NCBI RefSeq assembly: GCF_963855985.1
Contig: NC_087119.1
Span: 8,844,001-8,908,000 of the forward strand
DNA length: 64,000 nt
From: Ostrinia nubilalis
Taxonomy: Eukaryota; Arthropoda; Insecta; Lepidoptera; Crambidae
Reading direction: 5' to 3'
Shown: positions 54,045 to 63,730 of the stretch, one piece after another
Numbering within the stretch: the stretch's first letter is position 1
How the letters are laid out: every line of letters begins with the position of its first letter
Position numbers and translations under genes: made by a program
Notes under the pieces: model-generated
Databases searched by the model: none
What the model saw: the letters and a program-made list of their open reading frames with translations, nothing else
Told to the model about the DNA's origin: nothing

Positions 54045-54897
54045 TAGGGTTTCTGATTTCTCGACTTATTTTTTTTCTCGAGTTTCGAGAATTCTCGAGG
54101 CCAAAGTCTCGAGTTTTCTCGAGTCTCGAGTCTTTTAATGAAAACTGCTGAAATCGGTTGAAATTTAATAAAAACACAGGTTTTTTAAATCTAATATAAC
54201 TACCTATTTTTATGCACAACAATCAATATTAGAATTTAGTACCACTTATTTGGTAAGAAAAGAAACAAAAAATAAAATCTTCTTTCATTATTAATATTTA
54301 CTAATAATCATAACAAAAGTCATAAAGTCTCGTGTACTTTAAAGATAAATAACAATAAAAATCTGTAGCTACAATTGAATCACTTGTTTTCTAAAGAACA
54401 CAAGTCCAAATAGCAAAATTACGATAAATAGTTTTTTTTATGAACAAAAAACACTTTTTAATAAATTTTTAAATTTCTTACAGATAACGACTTGAATAAA
54501 CTTTACGAGGAGGCACGAGTACCTAACCTAACATCTGTTAGGTAAGGTAACTGTCTAGTTAACAAGTTTTTCAGTCTTTACATCAGTCAGAGTTAAAAAT
54601 ACATAATAAAAATATCATACTCGTTGGTGAACATTATTATTACTTAGTTTCGATTAAGATCATTACTTGCAAATCAAATCAGTTAAAAAAGGAAAGACTA
54701 GGCCAGTCTTAAAGCAACGTTGACCTTTTAAATAATTAAAAACTTACTTTTGTCTAAGAAAATAGGCTTTCAAGAATATTAAAGCTTCAAAATCGAAACT
54801 CGAGAATTCTCGAGCTCCGGTAATTTTTTTCTCGTCTCGAATGAAGCCAAATTTCTCGAGTTTTCTCGAGTTCGAGAAAGCTCGAGCAGAAACCCTA
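54045..54897. mobile_element. hAT-like MITE in the R1 5' UTR
   Basis: The 853-bp element begins TAGGGTTTCTG and ends CAGAAACCCTA. A perfect 8-bp duplication TCCCTCAC flanks it (54037-54044 and 54898-54905). Both subterminal regions are packed with TCTCGAG motifs in both orientations, like clustered transposase-binding sites. The interior is AT-rich and non-coding. Confidence 0.88.
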
Positions 54898-54915
54898 TCC
54901 CTCACCATCGCACCC

Positions 54916-54930
54916 CGACAACTCAAACCC
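54916..54930. repeat. Target duplication of the R1-type LINE, 5' side
   Basis: CGACAACTCAAACCC matches 47795-47809. Confidence 0.85.
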
Positions 54931-55663
54931 TGCGACAACTTGATTTTTTTCAACACTCAACACTTTTGACTTACTTCAAATGGTTTCACGACTGCTGGAC
55001 CATACGACAGCTGAACCCTACGACCACTCGAACCCTCCGACAACTTGACCCCTGCGACAACTCGATTAAATTACTTATGACCTACTTCAAACGGTATCAC
55101 GACTGCTTGAGCGTTAAGAAAACTCGACCTGGACACCTCGATCCTTGCGACAAGTCGATCTCTATTACAACTCGACCCCTGTGACAAGTCGAACACTGCG
55201 ACACGTCAACCCCTGCGACTACTCTGAGCATTTATTCTAGATTCTGTTCAGGCATTGATTGATGGAGCTAAATGGTTTACAATAAGTATCATAGTTGTCA
55301 TCGGGGTCGAACTGTCGTAGGTTCCCTACGACAGTTCGACAACTGGACCCCTGTGACAACTCGACCCCTGCGATAACAAGATTAAATTAATTTTAACCTA
55401 CTTTAAACGAAGCTCGACCCTACAAAAACTTGACCTGGACAACTCGACCCCTACGACAAGTCCAAAATATTCAACTATGATACTTATTGTAAACCATTTA
55501 GCTCCATCAATCAATGCCTGAACTGTATCTACAATAAATGCTCAGAGTAGTCGCAGGGGTTGACGTGTCACAGTGTTCGACTTGTCACAGGGTCACAAGT
55601 ACAAGTTGTCGGAGGGTTCGAGTGGTCGTAGGGTTAAGCAGTCGTAGGGTCCAGCCACTAGCG

Positions 55664-56000
55664 GCGTAAGGGGGGGGCGGTCCGCCCCGGGTGCCACTCA
55701 TCAGGGGGTGACAAAAGTCACGCAGATTAGTACTCACTGGCGCTAGTATAACGAGGATATGCCATGATTGGGGGGGGGGGGGGTGTTGCGATTAGTATCA
55801 TAATTATAGCTCATTCGAACTAACACCTTTCATTCATTCAATCGGTAACACAAAAGAGGGGGTGCACCAGACCATTTTGGGGTGTCTTACCTCCCCACTA
55901 TATGTATACCCAACTTACTTACATTAAGGACTTATGACGGGGGATGCTGTGCTGTGCTATGCCCCGGATGCCAACCCATGCTACGCCGCCACTGTCCAGC
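55664..56000. mobile_element. MITE CAGTGGCGGC, right arm copy
   Basis: Mirrored copy of 45052-45395, with G/C homopolymers of different length (for example at 55771-55783). It was present before the arms were duplicated. Confidence 0.65.
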
Positions 56001-56263
56001 AGTCGTGAAACCATTATTTTGAAGTAAGTTAAAAGTGTTGAGTGTTGAAAAAAATCAAGTTGTCGCAGGGTTTGAGTTGTAGCAGGGGTCGAGTTGTCAC
56101 AGGGGTCGAATTGTCCCGGGGTCAAGCTGTCGTGCCCTTTGAAGTTGGTCAAAAGTGATTTTGTATGTATTTTTTCAGGGTTGCTTATGAATTTTTATTT
56201 TTGATATAACTTTTCTGAGACATGTCACACTTGAGCTGTCATATAATAAAATTATAGTATTCA

Positions 56264-56932
56264 ATTCAATTTATTCATTTAAAGATAACAATGATCCACA
56301 TGGTTAGTAAATGGGTGCCTTATACAACTATGTTAGTAATTTACTTATTATAACATACCACTAATTATCCAACCCGTTCGGTAAGAAGTAGCCGAAGGAA
56401 ATGTCGGATAATAGGAGAGTCGTACCTCTCCGCCACGGTCTTCAGGATACTGTTGGGGCTCGCCCGTATCCTACTGAGCAACGAGGCAGTCTTCTTGCAT
56501 AGGACAGCAAAGAAGCCGTCAGTATGCGACTGAGCAAACATTTCCGAAGCACTGCAGAAGCGAGGCAAGCCCAACAGCACCCTGAAACCGTTGTTATATT
56601 GGACCCGAAGGACGCCAAGCGATTTCTGCGAGTACGTGGTCCATAGGTTTCCCGTGTATAGACTCTGACAGTATGCTTTAAACAGAGTGATCTTGACATG
56701 GTCATTACATCGGGCAAACCTGCGAGCCAACATATTACACCTTACTGCCAGCGCCCTTCGTTCCCTCTCGATATCAACATGATCTTTAAGGTCATCAGTA
56801 ACGTAGTGTCCGAGATATTTAAATTTAGTGACTCTGTTTAAGTTTCCCCCATTCAGCAAGAGGTCGGGTACCACGTTTGGACATTTACTGGCGGCCTTAA
56901 ATACCATGTATTCGCTCTTCTTCACATTATAC
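56264..56932 (-). pseudogene. LINE reverse-transcriptase fragment, right arm, part 1
   Basis: The minus-strand copy of 44130-44812. Unlike the left copy, its frame is open (56365-56925) through VTKFKYLGHYVTDDLKDH to LLLTERVG. It is cut from its upstream part (63731-64000) by the copia element, so it is disrupted here. Confidence 0.8.
56928..56932. repeat. Target duplication of copia element, left
   Basis: TATAC here and at 63731-63735 flank the copia LTRs (5 bp, as usual for copia). Confidence 0.85.
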
Positions 56933-57159
56933 TGTTGATGAGCACCTTCATGCTGTATAACGTAGAGCTGGCTAGCTGGAACCGCTATGATAGAACTGTC
57001 ATTTATATTTAAATGTGATGTTGTTTTTTAGTTGTGTAATGGCTGTGCCGAACTCTCTATTGTAAATATTCTACGTGTGCTTTGATACCAATATATTTAT
57101 TATGTTACTACCAACCACTGTGTTTATTGCTCTGTAGCGGACTTAATATATCCCTAACA
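56933..57159 (+). repeat. copia 5' LTR
   Basis: The 227-bp LTR starts TGTTGATGAGCACC and ends ATATCCCTAACA. By eye it is identical to the 3' LTR (63504-63730), which implies a very recent insertion. Confidence 0.92.
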
Positions 57160-57176
57160 AGGGTTATGGGCCCAGA
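57160..57176 (+). promoter_or_regulatory. copia primer-binding site
   Basis: GGGTTATGGGCCCAGAG after the 5' LTR matches the copia-type site that pairs with an internal part of initiator tRNA-Met. Confidence 0.75.
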
Positions 57177-57247
57177 GCCCCAGAGCAAAGTAACATTTTA
57201 AAATAGTTTGTCGTGAAAATAATTTCGTATAAAGTGACGTGAACAGA

Positions 57248-60200
57248 ATGTCGAATGTACGTATTGAGTTATTGAGAAAAGACAACTATGATAGTTGGAA
57301 AGTGCAAGTAGAAGCCCTATTGATCAGAAATGATTTTTGGGAATATGTAAGTGGAGAAAAGTCAAAACCCACGGATGAGACATTATCAACAGCATGGGAT
57401 TTTGCTGACAGAAAGGCAAGATCGGAGTTGATTTTGTCATTGGATCCGAGTGTTGTTCATCATGTGAAAAGATTGAAGACTGCACGAGAGGTTTGGCTGA
57501 AATTAGAGAGTCTGTTCGTATCACGTGGACCTGCAAAAAAAGCGATCCTGATGAAAAGGCTCATGCTACACAAGATGAGTGAGGATCAGAACGTATGCGA
57601 ACATCTTGATTTATTTTTTGAAGCTGTCGATAAGTTAGAAGAAATGGACATCGTGATCCATGATGATCTTTTAGCGATTATGTTGCTGTATAGTTTACCA
57701 GCAAGCTATGAGAACTTCAGATGCGCCATTGAAAGTAGAGACGAGCTGCCAAAGCCTGAACAACTTAGGGTAAAAATTATCGAAGAATACAGTTCGAGAG
57801 GCAATACCCAAGTTGAGAGGATAGAAGGAGCTATGTATATAAATAAACATCAGAAGAAGAATGGGACTGGACCTGAAACAAAATTTAAGTATAAATGTTT
57901 CAAATGTCATAACTTTGGACATAAGGCATCCGATTGCAAGAAAAAGAAGTCTTCTCAGGCTTCAGAACAGAAACCTTCAGAATCTAGTTGCGTTGAGTCG
58001 TGTTCGACTGTAGAACATGAAGCTTTAACTGTGTATCATGTTTCAGATAACTGTTTAGCTATTGATTCCAAGCGTCTTCATCAGGAATGGTTGTTTGATA
58101 GCGGTTGCAGCTCGCACATGTGTAACAACGCAAGCAGGTTTGATAAAATATTGCCAAGTAACCAACAATTGAAATTAGCCACTGATTCTTTGACAACCGT
58201 GCAAGGTAAGGGTACTGTCAAGATATTAGCATGTAACGATGATATTACGCGAAAAATCCAATTTGAAGATACGTTGTTAGTTCCTGATCTACGTAGTAAC
58301 TTAATTTCAATTTCTAAACTTACTGATCGAGGTTGTATAGTCACTTTTAAACGTGATGTAGCATATGCAACTAAGGATGGTGAAGTTAAGTTGACTGCTG
58401 ATCGTAGAGGTAATTTGTATTACCTGAGAGAGCAGGATGCTTCGGCATCTGTAGTATCAGATAAGGATGTGGATTTGTGTAGATGGCATGAGCGTATGGG
58501 ACATTTGAATGCTAGGGATCTTATGAAAGTACTGAAGAAATCGGGTATAGACGCCACCAAGTCTGATACTGAATTGCGCGATTGTGATGTGTGTGCTAAG
58601 GGAAAGATGGTTGCGTTGCCTTTTGTGAAGTCCAGTCAGCCATGTGACGAAAAGTTAAAAATAATTTATTCTGATGTGGTAGGCCCAATGAGAGTTCAAT
58701 CAAATGCGGGAAACAAATATTTTGTTACATTTATTGATGATTGTACTCGTTGGTGTGAAGTTTTTATGTTGAAAAATAAAAGTGACGTCTTGTCAAAGTT
58801 TAAAATATTTAAATGTCAGATCGAAAATTTGACAGGTAAACAAATAAAATATTTCCATTCCGATAATGGCAAGGAATTTGTGAAAAGTGATTTTTCGAAA
58901 TTTTTACAAGAAAATGGAATAAAAAGGAGGTTGACTACGCCGTATTCACCGCAGAGTAATGGAATTGCAGAACGGATGAATCGCACCTTACTGGAGAAGG
59001 CAAGATGTATGTTATTATCCTCTGGTCTACCAGCAAGTTTTTGGGCGGAAGCTATTGCAACCGCGTGTTATTTGCGTAACAGATGTCCGACTAGCAGCTT
59101 GAATGGAGAAATTCCATATGAAAAATTGTTTAATAAACCTGTAAATATTGGTTATTTCAGAACATTCGGTGCGAAAGTTCATGTTTTGGAAAAGGAGCCA
59201 GGAAAGGATAAGTTCGCAGCACGAAGTTCTCCCGGCATTTTTGTGGGCTACCCGGCTGAATCTGGTAGCTATAGGGTGTGGATATCCGAGAAAAGAAAAA
59301 TAGTGGTGTCAAGAGACGTCAAGTTTCAGGAAGATAAGAAAACTGAAAGTGAAGTTTTGAAAGAACCATCTATTGAGCTGCAATGTGAACAAGATAGTGT
59401 TGATAAAAGGAAGACTATCGAGTTTGAATTGTCCAACAGACAATGTAGTTCACACTTTAGTGATCAACCTTCGAATATTCAAGTTCCAATAGATCGATCT
59501 CAAGATGTACCGTTCAGAAACGAACTAAACACAGAAGATACGGAAGTTACTAGTACTACTGATAGAAATGAGACATTTGACTGGAATATCACTTTGAAAA
59601 GAGGCCCTGGAAGACCTAGGATTGAGAGAGGACACGTTGGGCGCCCCCGAAAAATCTTTAATATGGTTGAAGTTAGAGAAACAGAGAATAGTGACAGTGA
59701 GTCACAGGAAGAAGAATATGGTGACTGTGATGATTTTGTTGGAGCTATTGAGACAACTTTGAAGGAAGCTTTGGGAAGTGATGAAAAAGTCAAATGGGAA
59801 GAAGCAATTTTATCAGAGTTAAGAAGTTTAGTGAAGAATGATACATGGAAAATAGTAAAGAAACCACCTGATCGAAATGTCATTGGATGTCGATATGTGT
59901 TAACAACGAAGGTAAATGTTGATTTAACAGAAAAGAAGAAGGCCAGGCTTGTCGCGAAAGGATATAGTCAACAACATGGTCTGGATTACTTCAAGACATT
60001 CGCCCCAGTTGCTAGGATAGCAACGGTTCGTCTATTGATTGCTTTAGCAGCTGAAATGGGCATGGACATAGATCAGATAGATATAAATACTGCTTATTTA
60101 AATGGAGATCTTGATGAGAATATTTATATGAGAATTCCAGAACTGCTGAAAGAAAGTTTAGAAAAGCTGATAAGCTTGGATGGCAGAAAAAGCGAAATAG

Positions 60201-60250
60201 GCAAAAGAGCTGTGAAAATGCTTGAGAATATGAAAGCAGGGGGTGACACC
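57248..60250 (+). CDS. copia Gag-Pol, part 1 (to the BEL insertion)
   Basis: The start is placed at ATG 57248 (MSNVRIELLRKDNYDSWKVQ), the first ATG of the frame. The order is Gag with a zinc knuckle CFKCHNFGHKASDC (about residue 218), protease with FDSGCSSHMC (about 283), the pre-integrase domain (WHERMGHLNARDL), integrase with IYSDVVGPM, FHSDNGKEF and SNGIAERMNRTL, and the first half of the copia-type reverse transcriptase (WKIVKKPPDRNVIGCRYV, FKTFAPVARIATVR, DINTAYLNG). The frame is interrupted by the BEL LTR at 60251 and then reaches a stop at 60289. Confidence 0.9.
60246..60250. repeat. Target duplication of BEL element, left
   Basis: ACACC here and at 62352-62356. Confidence 0.85.
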
Positions 60251-60434
60251 TGTTACGAACGGCCTCCTTTTAAGTCTATGTTTTTATAATTTTATTTTTG
60301 TCTATGGTTTGGCTTCTTGTCATCTGTCTGTGCCTTCGATACCCTGTATTCCTGTATGTTCCTTTATTCCTTAATATAGCCCTTTCCCTGAGCCCGGGTA
60401 TCATTTTTACTCCTTTCTATCCCAATTCCTAACA
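60251..60434 (+). repeat. BEL 5' LTR
   Basis: The 184-bp LTR starts TGTTACGAACGGCC and ends CCAATTCCTAACA. By eye it is identical to 62168-62351. Confidence 0.9.
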
Positions 60435-60436
60435 TT

Positions 60437-62050
60437 TTGGTCCTTACCAGTGGGCACTTTAACACTGACGAGCTAAAACCAAGCGCTAGAATTAACCTCA
60501 TTAACGTAGGTCATATTTCAACCACATCCATTATTCCATCTGTCATACCTTTGTGTGCGGATCCGTTCCGCTTCAGCCAATGGCTGCGTTTGCTCCGCTC
60601 TACAGCGCGCGCGCATTTGTACATCAGGAGCTTGAAAGGTAGAGCTAGTGTGTGCGCCTCAACCTCCCACGCTCCTGGCTCTGTTAGCTCTACTAAACTT
60701 ATGCCGCTGTCTGCCGATGATATGTACATCGCCCGGTCTCACATCTTTCTCCAGGCCCAAGTGGACTCCTTTCAAGAAGAAATGGCTGCTATACGCCAAG
60801 GTTTGCCAATTCCTCGGCAAAGCAAGCTGCAAAAGCTTCATGTGGTCCTTGGGGAGGACGGCCTACTGAGACTCTCAGGGCGTGTGGGAGTAATTACCGG
60901 CGTGCCAGATGCAATGAATTTTCCTATTATCTTGGATGGAACTCATCAAGCCGTGCGACTACTAATTGAGCACGAGCACCGTCGACTAGCCCATGGCAAT
61001 AATGAAACCGTCGTGAACGAGCTACGCCAGGAGTTTTTCATCTTAAACCTTAGAAGCACCGTCAGATCTGTGGGGCACAGGTGTCAATTTTGCCGTATCA
61101 GGAAAGCAACCGCTGTGATTCCTCCTATGGGAAATCTACCTGCTTCCCGTCTAACCCACCATTGTCGTCCTTTCACGTGTGTTGGACTAGATTACTTCGG
61201 CCCCGTCCAGGTGACGATTGGCAGGCGGCACGAAAAACGGTATGTCGCCTTGTTTACGTGCCTGACGACCCGGGCAGTTCATTTGGAAGTTGTGCACGAT
61301 CTGTCAACTGACGCCGCGATAATGGCTTTACGTCGGTTTGTAGCCCGTCGAGGCACGCCTAAGGAGATCTGGTCGGATAATGGAACTAGCTTTGTTGGAG
61401 CGACGAAATTCCTTCGCGAGCTCTACGGTCCAAAATTGAACGACTTCACTGTGAACAACGGAATAGAATGGCGTTTCATACCGCCTTCGGCGCCCTCAAT
61501 GGGCGGAGCTTGGGAGCGCTTAGTGCGTTCCGTTAAAACGGCCCTTAAAGTGATCCTCAAGGACAGAGCCCCTAAAGAACCGATATTCACCACCCTTCTC
61601 GTTGAGGCGGAGGCAATCGTGAATTCAAGGCCACTAACGCACGTTTCGGTTGGACAAGAAGGTAACGAAGCTCTCACACCATTTCATTTTCTGATCGGGA
61701 CTTCCTCAACGGGAAACCATCATGTTGGCGCCGTCCCTCAAGACTTGTATGGTAGAACCGCTTGGAGGAAGACTGTGAGACTGGCGGATCTCTTTTGGCA
61801 GAGGTGGCTGAAAGAATACCTTCCAACCCTCGTTCCTCGGCGCAGCGGCAGCGAGGTTGAAGGAACCCCTCTCAGTGTGGGTGACCTCGTCCTTATTGTT
61901 GACGGGAATTTGCCGCGGGGAACTTGGCCCAGAGGTCGAGTAAAGAAACTGTTTCCGGGTGGAGATAACGTTGTTAGAGTGGCCGAGGTCTCCACAGCGG
62001 GAGGGGTGTTACGAAGACCGTTAAGAAAACTTGTTCGGTTGCCTGTCTGA
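60437..62050 (+). CDS. BEL/Pao integrase
   Basis: The frame is open from the LTR border (60437, without ATG) to a stop at 62050. The first ATG is at 60701 (MPLSADDMYIARSH), so the product would be about 449 aa, or up to 537 by another start. The early part matches the region just before integrase in BEL Pol (RFSQWLRLLRSTARAH, then SHIFLQAQVDSFQEE). The zinc-binding HHCC lies at about 180-240 (HRRLAHGNNETVV, CQFCRI). The DDE core is at about 250-400 (VGLDYFGPV, IWSDNGTSF, GGAWERLVRSVK). A C-terminal BEL-type domain (VGDLVLIVDGNLPRGTWPRG) ends it. All catalytic residues seem present. Deletion joined the leader directly to late pol in an open frame. Confidence 0.88.
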   Translation: MVLTSGHFNTDELKPSARINLINVGHISTTSIIPSVIPLCADPFRFSQWLRLLRSTARAHLYIRSLKGRASVCASTSHAPGSVSSTKLMPLSADDMYIARSHIFLQAQVDSFQEEMAAIRQGLPIPRQSKLQKLHVVLGEDGLLRLSGRVGVITGVPDAMNFPIILDGTHQAVRLLIEHEHRRLAHGNNETVVNELRQEFFILNLRSTVRSVGHRCQFCRIRKATAVIPPMGNLPASRLTHHCRPFTCVGLDYFGPVQVTIGRRHEKRYVALFTCLTTRAVHLEVVHDLSTDAAIMALRRFVARRGTPKEIWSDNGTSFVGATKFLRELYGPKLNDFTVNNGIEWRFIPPSAPSMGGAWERLVRSVKTALKVILKDRAPKEPIFTTLLVEAEAIVNSRPLTHVSVGQEGNEALTPFHFLIGTSSTGNHHVGAVPQDLYGRTAWRKTVRLADLFWQRWLKEYLPTLVPRRSGSEVEGTPLSVGDLVLIVDGNLPRGTWPRGRVKKLFPGGDNVVRVAEVSTAGGVLRRPLRKLVRLPV

Positions 62051-62167
62051 AGGCCGTTGTATATACATATGTACATCCCATTTTAAGGCCGGTCGTATCA
62101 ATCTCTCCCGCTCTCACTCCTTTCCTTTGATACTCGTATTCTATCATTGTTGAGAGAGAGGGAGAGA

Positions 62168-62351
62168 TGTTACGAACGGCCTCCTTTTAAGTCTATGTTT
62201 TTATAATTTTATTTTTGTCTATGGTTTGGCTTCTTGTCATCTGTCTGTGCCTTCGATACCCTGTATTCCTGTATGTTCCTTTATTCCTTAATATAGCCCT
62301 TTCCCTGAGCCCGGGTATCATTTTTACTCCTTTCTATCCCAATTCCTAACA
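62168..62351 (+). repeat. BEL 3' LTR
   Basis: 184 bp, the same as the 5' LTR by eye. It is followed by the ACACC duplication, where the copia frame resumes. Confidence 0.9.
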
Positions 62352-62356
62352 ACACC

Positions 62357-63472
62357 TGTCTTTTGAAGAAGTCGTTATATGGTCTCAAGCAAGCTGGAAG
62401 ACAGTGGAATATGAAGCTGGACATGAAACTTAGAGAAATGGGTTTGAGACCAACAGTGAGTGAACCTTGTATGTATCATAAATGTGACAATAATGGAGCA
62501 GACCTATTTGTCGTTATCTATGTTGATGATATATTAATTGCTTCACGCAAGAGAGAAACCATAAATAAATTCAAGCAGGAACTGGCAAAGAGGTTTGAAC
62601 TAAAGGACTTTGGCCAAGCAACCTTTTGTCTAGGGATCGACATAAAGAAAAATGGTAATGAATATCACATGTCACAGGAGAGATATGTAAAGACCATTTT
62701 GAAGAGATTTAACATGGAGGACTGTAATCCTGTACAAACTCCAATGGAGATGGGAAAGATAGCTATGAGTGGCAAAGAGAAGGATGAAGGAGGAAAGTCT
62801 TTTCCGTTCCGAGAACTCATAGGGGCACTTATGTTCTTGAGCGTAGCGACTAGACCAGATATCGCGAACGCGACGGCAAAACTCGCACAATTTTCAGAGA
62901 ATCCTCAGGAAACTCATTGGAGAGCTGCAAAGCGGATCCTTAGGTACCTAAAAGGTACGATTACTCAGGGTTTAACATTTAAACCGATGGGTAAGTGCAT
63001 TCAAGGTTATGCGGATGCAGATTGGGGTAACTGTGAAACAGATAGACGATCTTTTACCGGCTATGTTTTCATTTTAGGCGGAGCAGGTATCTCATGGGCA
63101 TCACAAAAGCAACGCATCGTTGCGACGTCGACTTGTGAGGCTGAATTTGTAAGTTTAGCGGAAGCTATGAAAGAAGCAGTGTATTTGAATGGCTTACTGA
63201 AGGAACTTGGTCTTCACCATTGGTCTAAGGTAAGCATGCATGCTGATAACTTGGCTGCTATCTGTCTAGCTGAAGATCACGGTGTTTATCACGCGAAAAG
63301 TAAGCACATCGACATTAGGCATTTCTTTATAAGGGATGTGCTGCGTGACAATAAGTCGATAACTTTAGAACATTTGGCAACTGAAAATATGCTGGCAGAT
63401 ATTTTCACCAAACCTTTGCCTCGTATAAGGCATCACTTGCTGAGTAAAGGGTTAGGGTTGCGCGTACTCTAG
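62357..63472 (+). CDS. copia Pol, part 2 (reverse transcriptase, RNase H)
   Basis: After the target duplication the copia frame resumes in phase. It reads KKSLYGLKQAGRQWN, VIYVDDILIAS (the catalytic YVDD), RFELKDFGQATFCLGIDI, then RNase H with GYADADWGNCETDRRS, STCEAEFVSLAEAMKE and MHADNLAAICLAE. It ends with TAG at 63470. No other break is seen. Confidence 0.92.
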   Translation, partial: CLLKKSLYGLKQAGRQWNMKLDMKLREMGLRPTVSEPCMYHKCDNNGADLFVVIYVDDILIASRKRETINKFKQELAKRFELKDFGQATFCLGIDIKKNGNEYHMSQERYVKTILKRFNMEDCNPVQTPMEMGKIAMSGKEKDEGGKSFPFRELIGALMFLSVATRPDIANATAKLAQFSENPQETHWRAAKRILRYLKGTITQGLTFKPMGKCIQGYADADWGNCETDRRSFTGYVFILGGAGISWASQKQRIVATSTCEAEFVSLAEAMKEAVYLNGLLKELGLHHWSKVSMHADNLAAICLAEDHGVYHAKSKHIDIRHFFIRDVLRDNKSITLEHLATENMLADIFTKPLPRIRHHLLSKGLGLRVL

Positions 63473-63503
63473 TGCCTTGTATAAAGCATGAGTTGAGGGG
63501 GTG

Positions 63504-63730
63504 TGTTGATGAGCACCTTCATGCTGTATAACGTAGAGCTGGCTAGCTGGAACCGCTATGATAGAACTGTCATTTATATTTAAATGTGATGTTGTTTTTT
63601 AGTTGTGTAATGGCTGTGCCGAACTCTCTATTGTAAATATTCTACGTGTGCTTTGATACCAATATATTTATTATGTTACTACCAACCACTGTGTTTATTG
63701 CTCTGTAGCGGACTTAATATATCCCTAACA
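63504..63730 (+). repeat. copia 3' LTR
   Basis: 227 bp, matching the 5' LTR by eye, preceded by a purine-rich tract and followed by the TATAC duplication (63731-63735). Confidence 0.92.

Larger units (their letters stand above)
47810..54915 (-). mobile_element. R1-clade LINE inserted in minisatellite
   Basis: The minus-strand element has a poly(A) tail (T run at 47810-47829), a 3' UTR of about 470 bp, ORF2, ORF1 and a 5' UTR that was split by a MITE. Without the MITE it is about 6.2 kb. A 15-bp target duplication bounds it. Both ORFs are open. R1-clade relatives often favour rDNA or telomeric repeats; this one lies in an unrelated minisatellite. Confidence 0.9.
54931..56932. repeat. Palindrome, right arm part 2
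   Basis: This is the complement of about 44130-46124. It contains minisatellite (54931-55660, with its own mirror at about 55325), the MITE copy at 55664-56000, minisatellite again and the inverted LINE fragment, ending at the copia insertion. Confidence 0.85.
60251..62351 (+). mobile_element. BEL/Pao-derived element with integrase only
   Basis: The 2.1-kb element has two identical LTRs, a 1.7-kb interior with a single open frame, a purine-rich tract (GAGAGAGAGGGAGAGA) before the 3' LTR and a 5-bp target duplication. Gag, protease, reverse transcriptase and RNase H are missing. It must have been mobilised by proteins from an intact relative. Confidence 0.9.
56933..63730 (+). mobile_element. 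Ty1/copia retrotransposon with nested BEL insertion
   Basis: The element has identical 227-bp LTRs, a primer site, one long gag-pol frame, a purine-rich tract (GAGTTGAGGGGGTG) before the 3' LTR and a 5-bp target duplication. Without the BEL element it is about 4.7 kb and its frame would be uninterrupted. It inserted into the right-arm LINE fragment. Confidence 0.93.

Noticed and set aside
57239..57247. Start of the copia frame at GTG 57239
   Set aside because: It is not an ATG; the first ATG of the frame is at 57248 and begins a normal Gag N-terminus.
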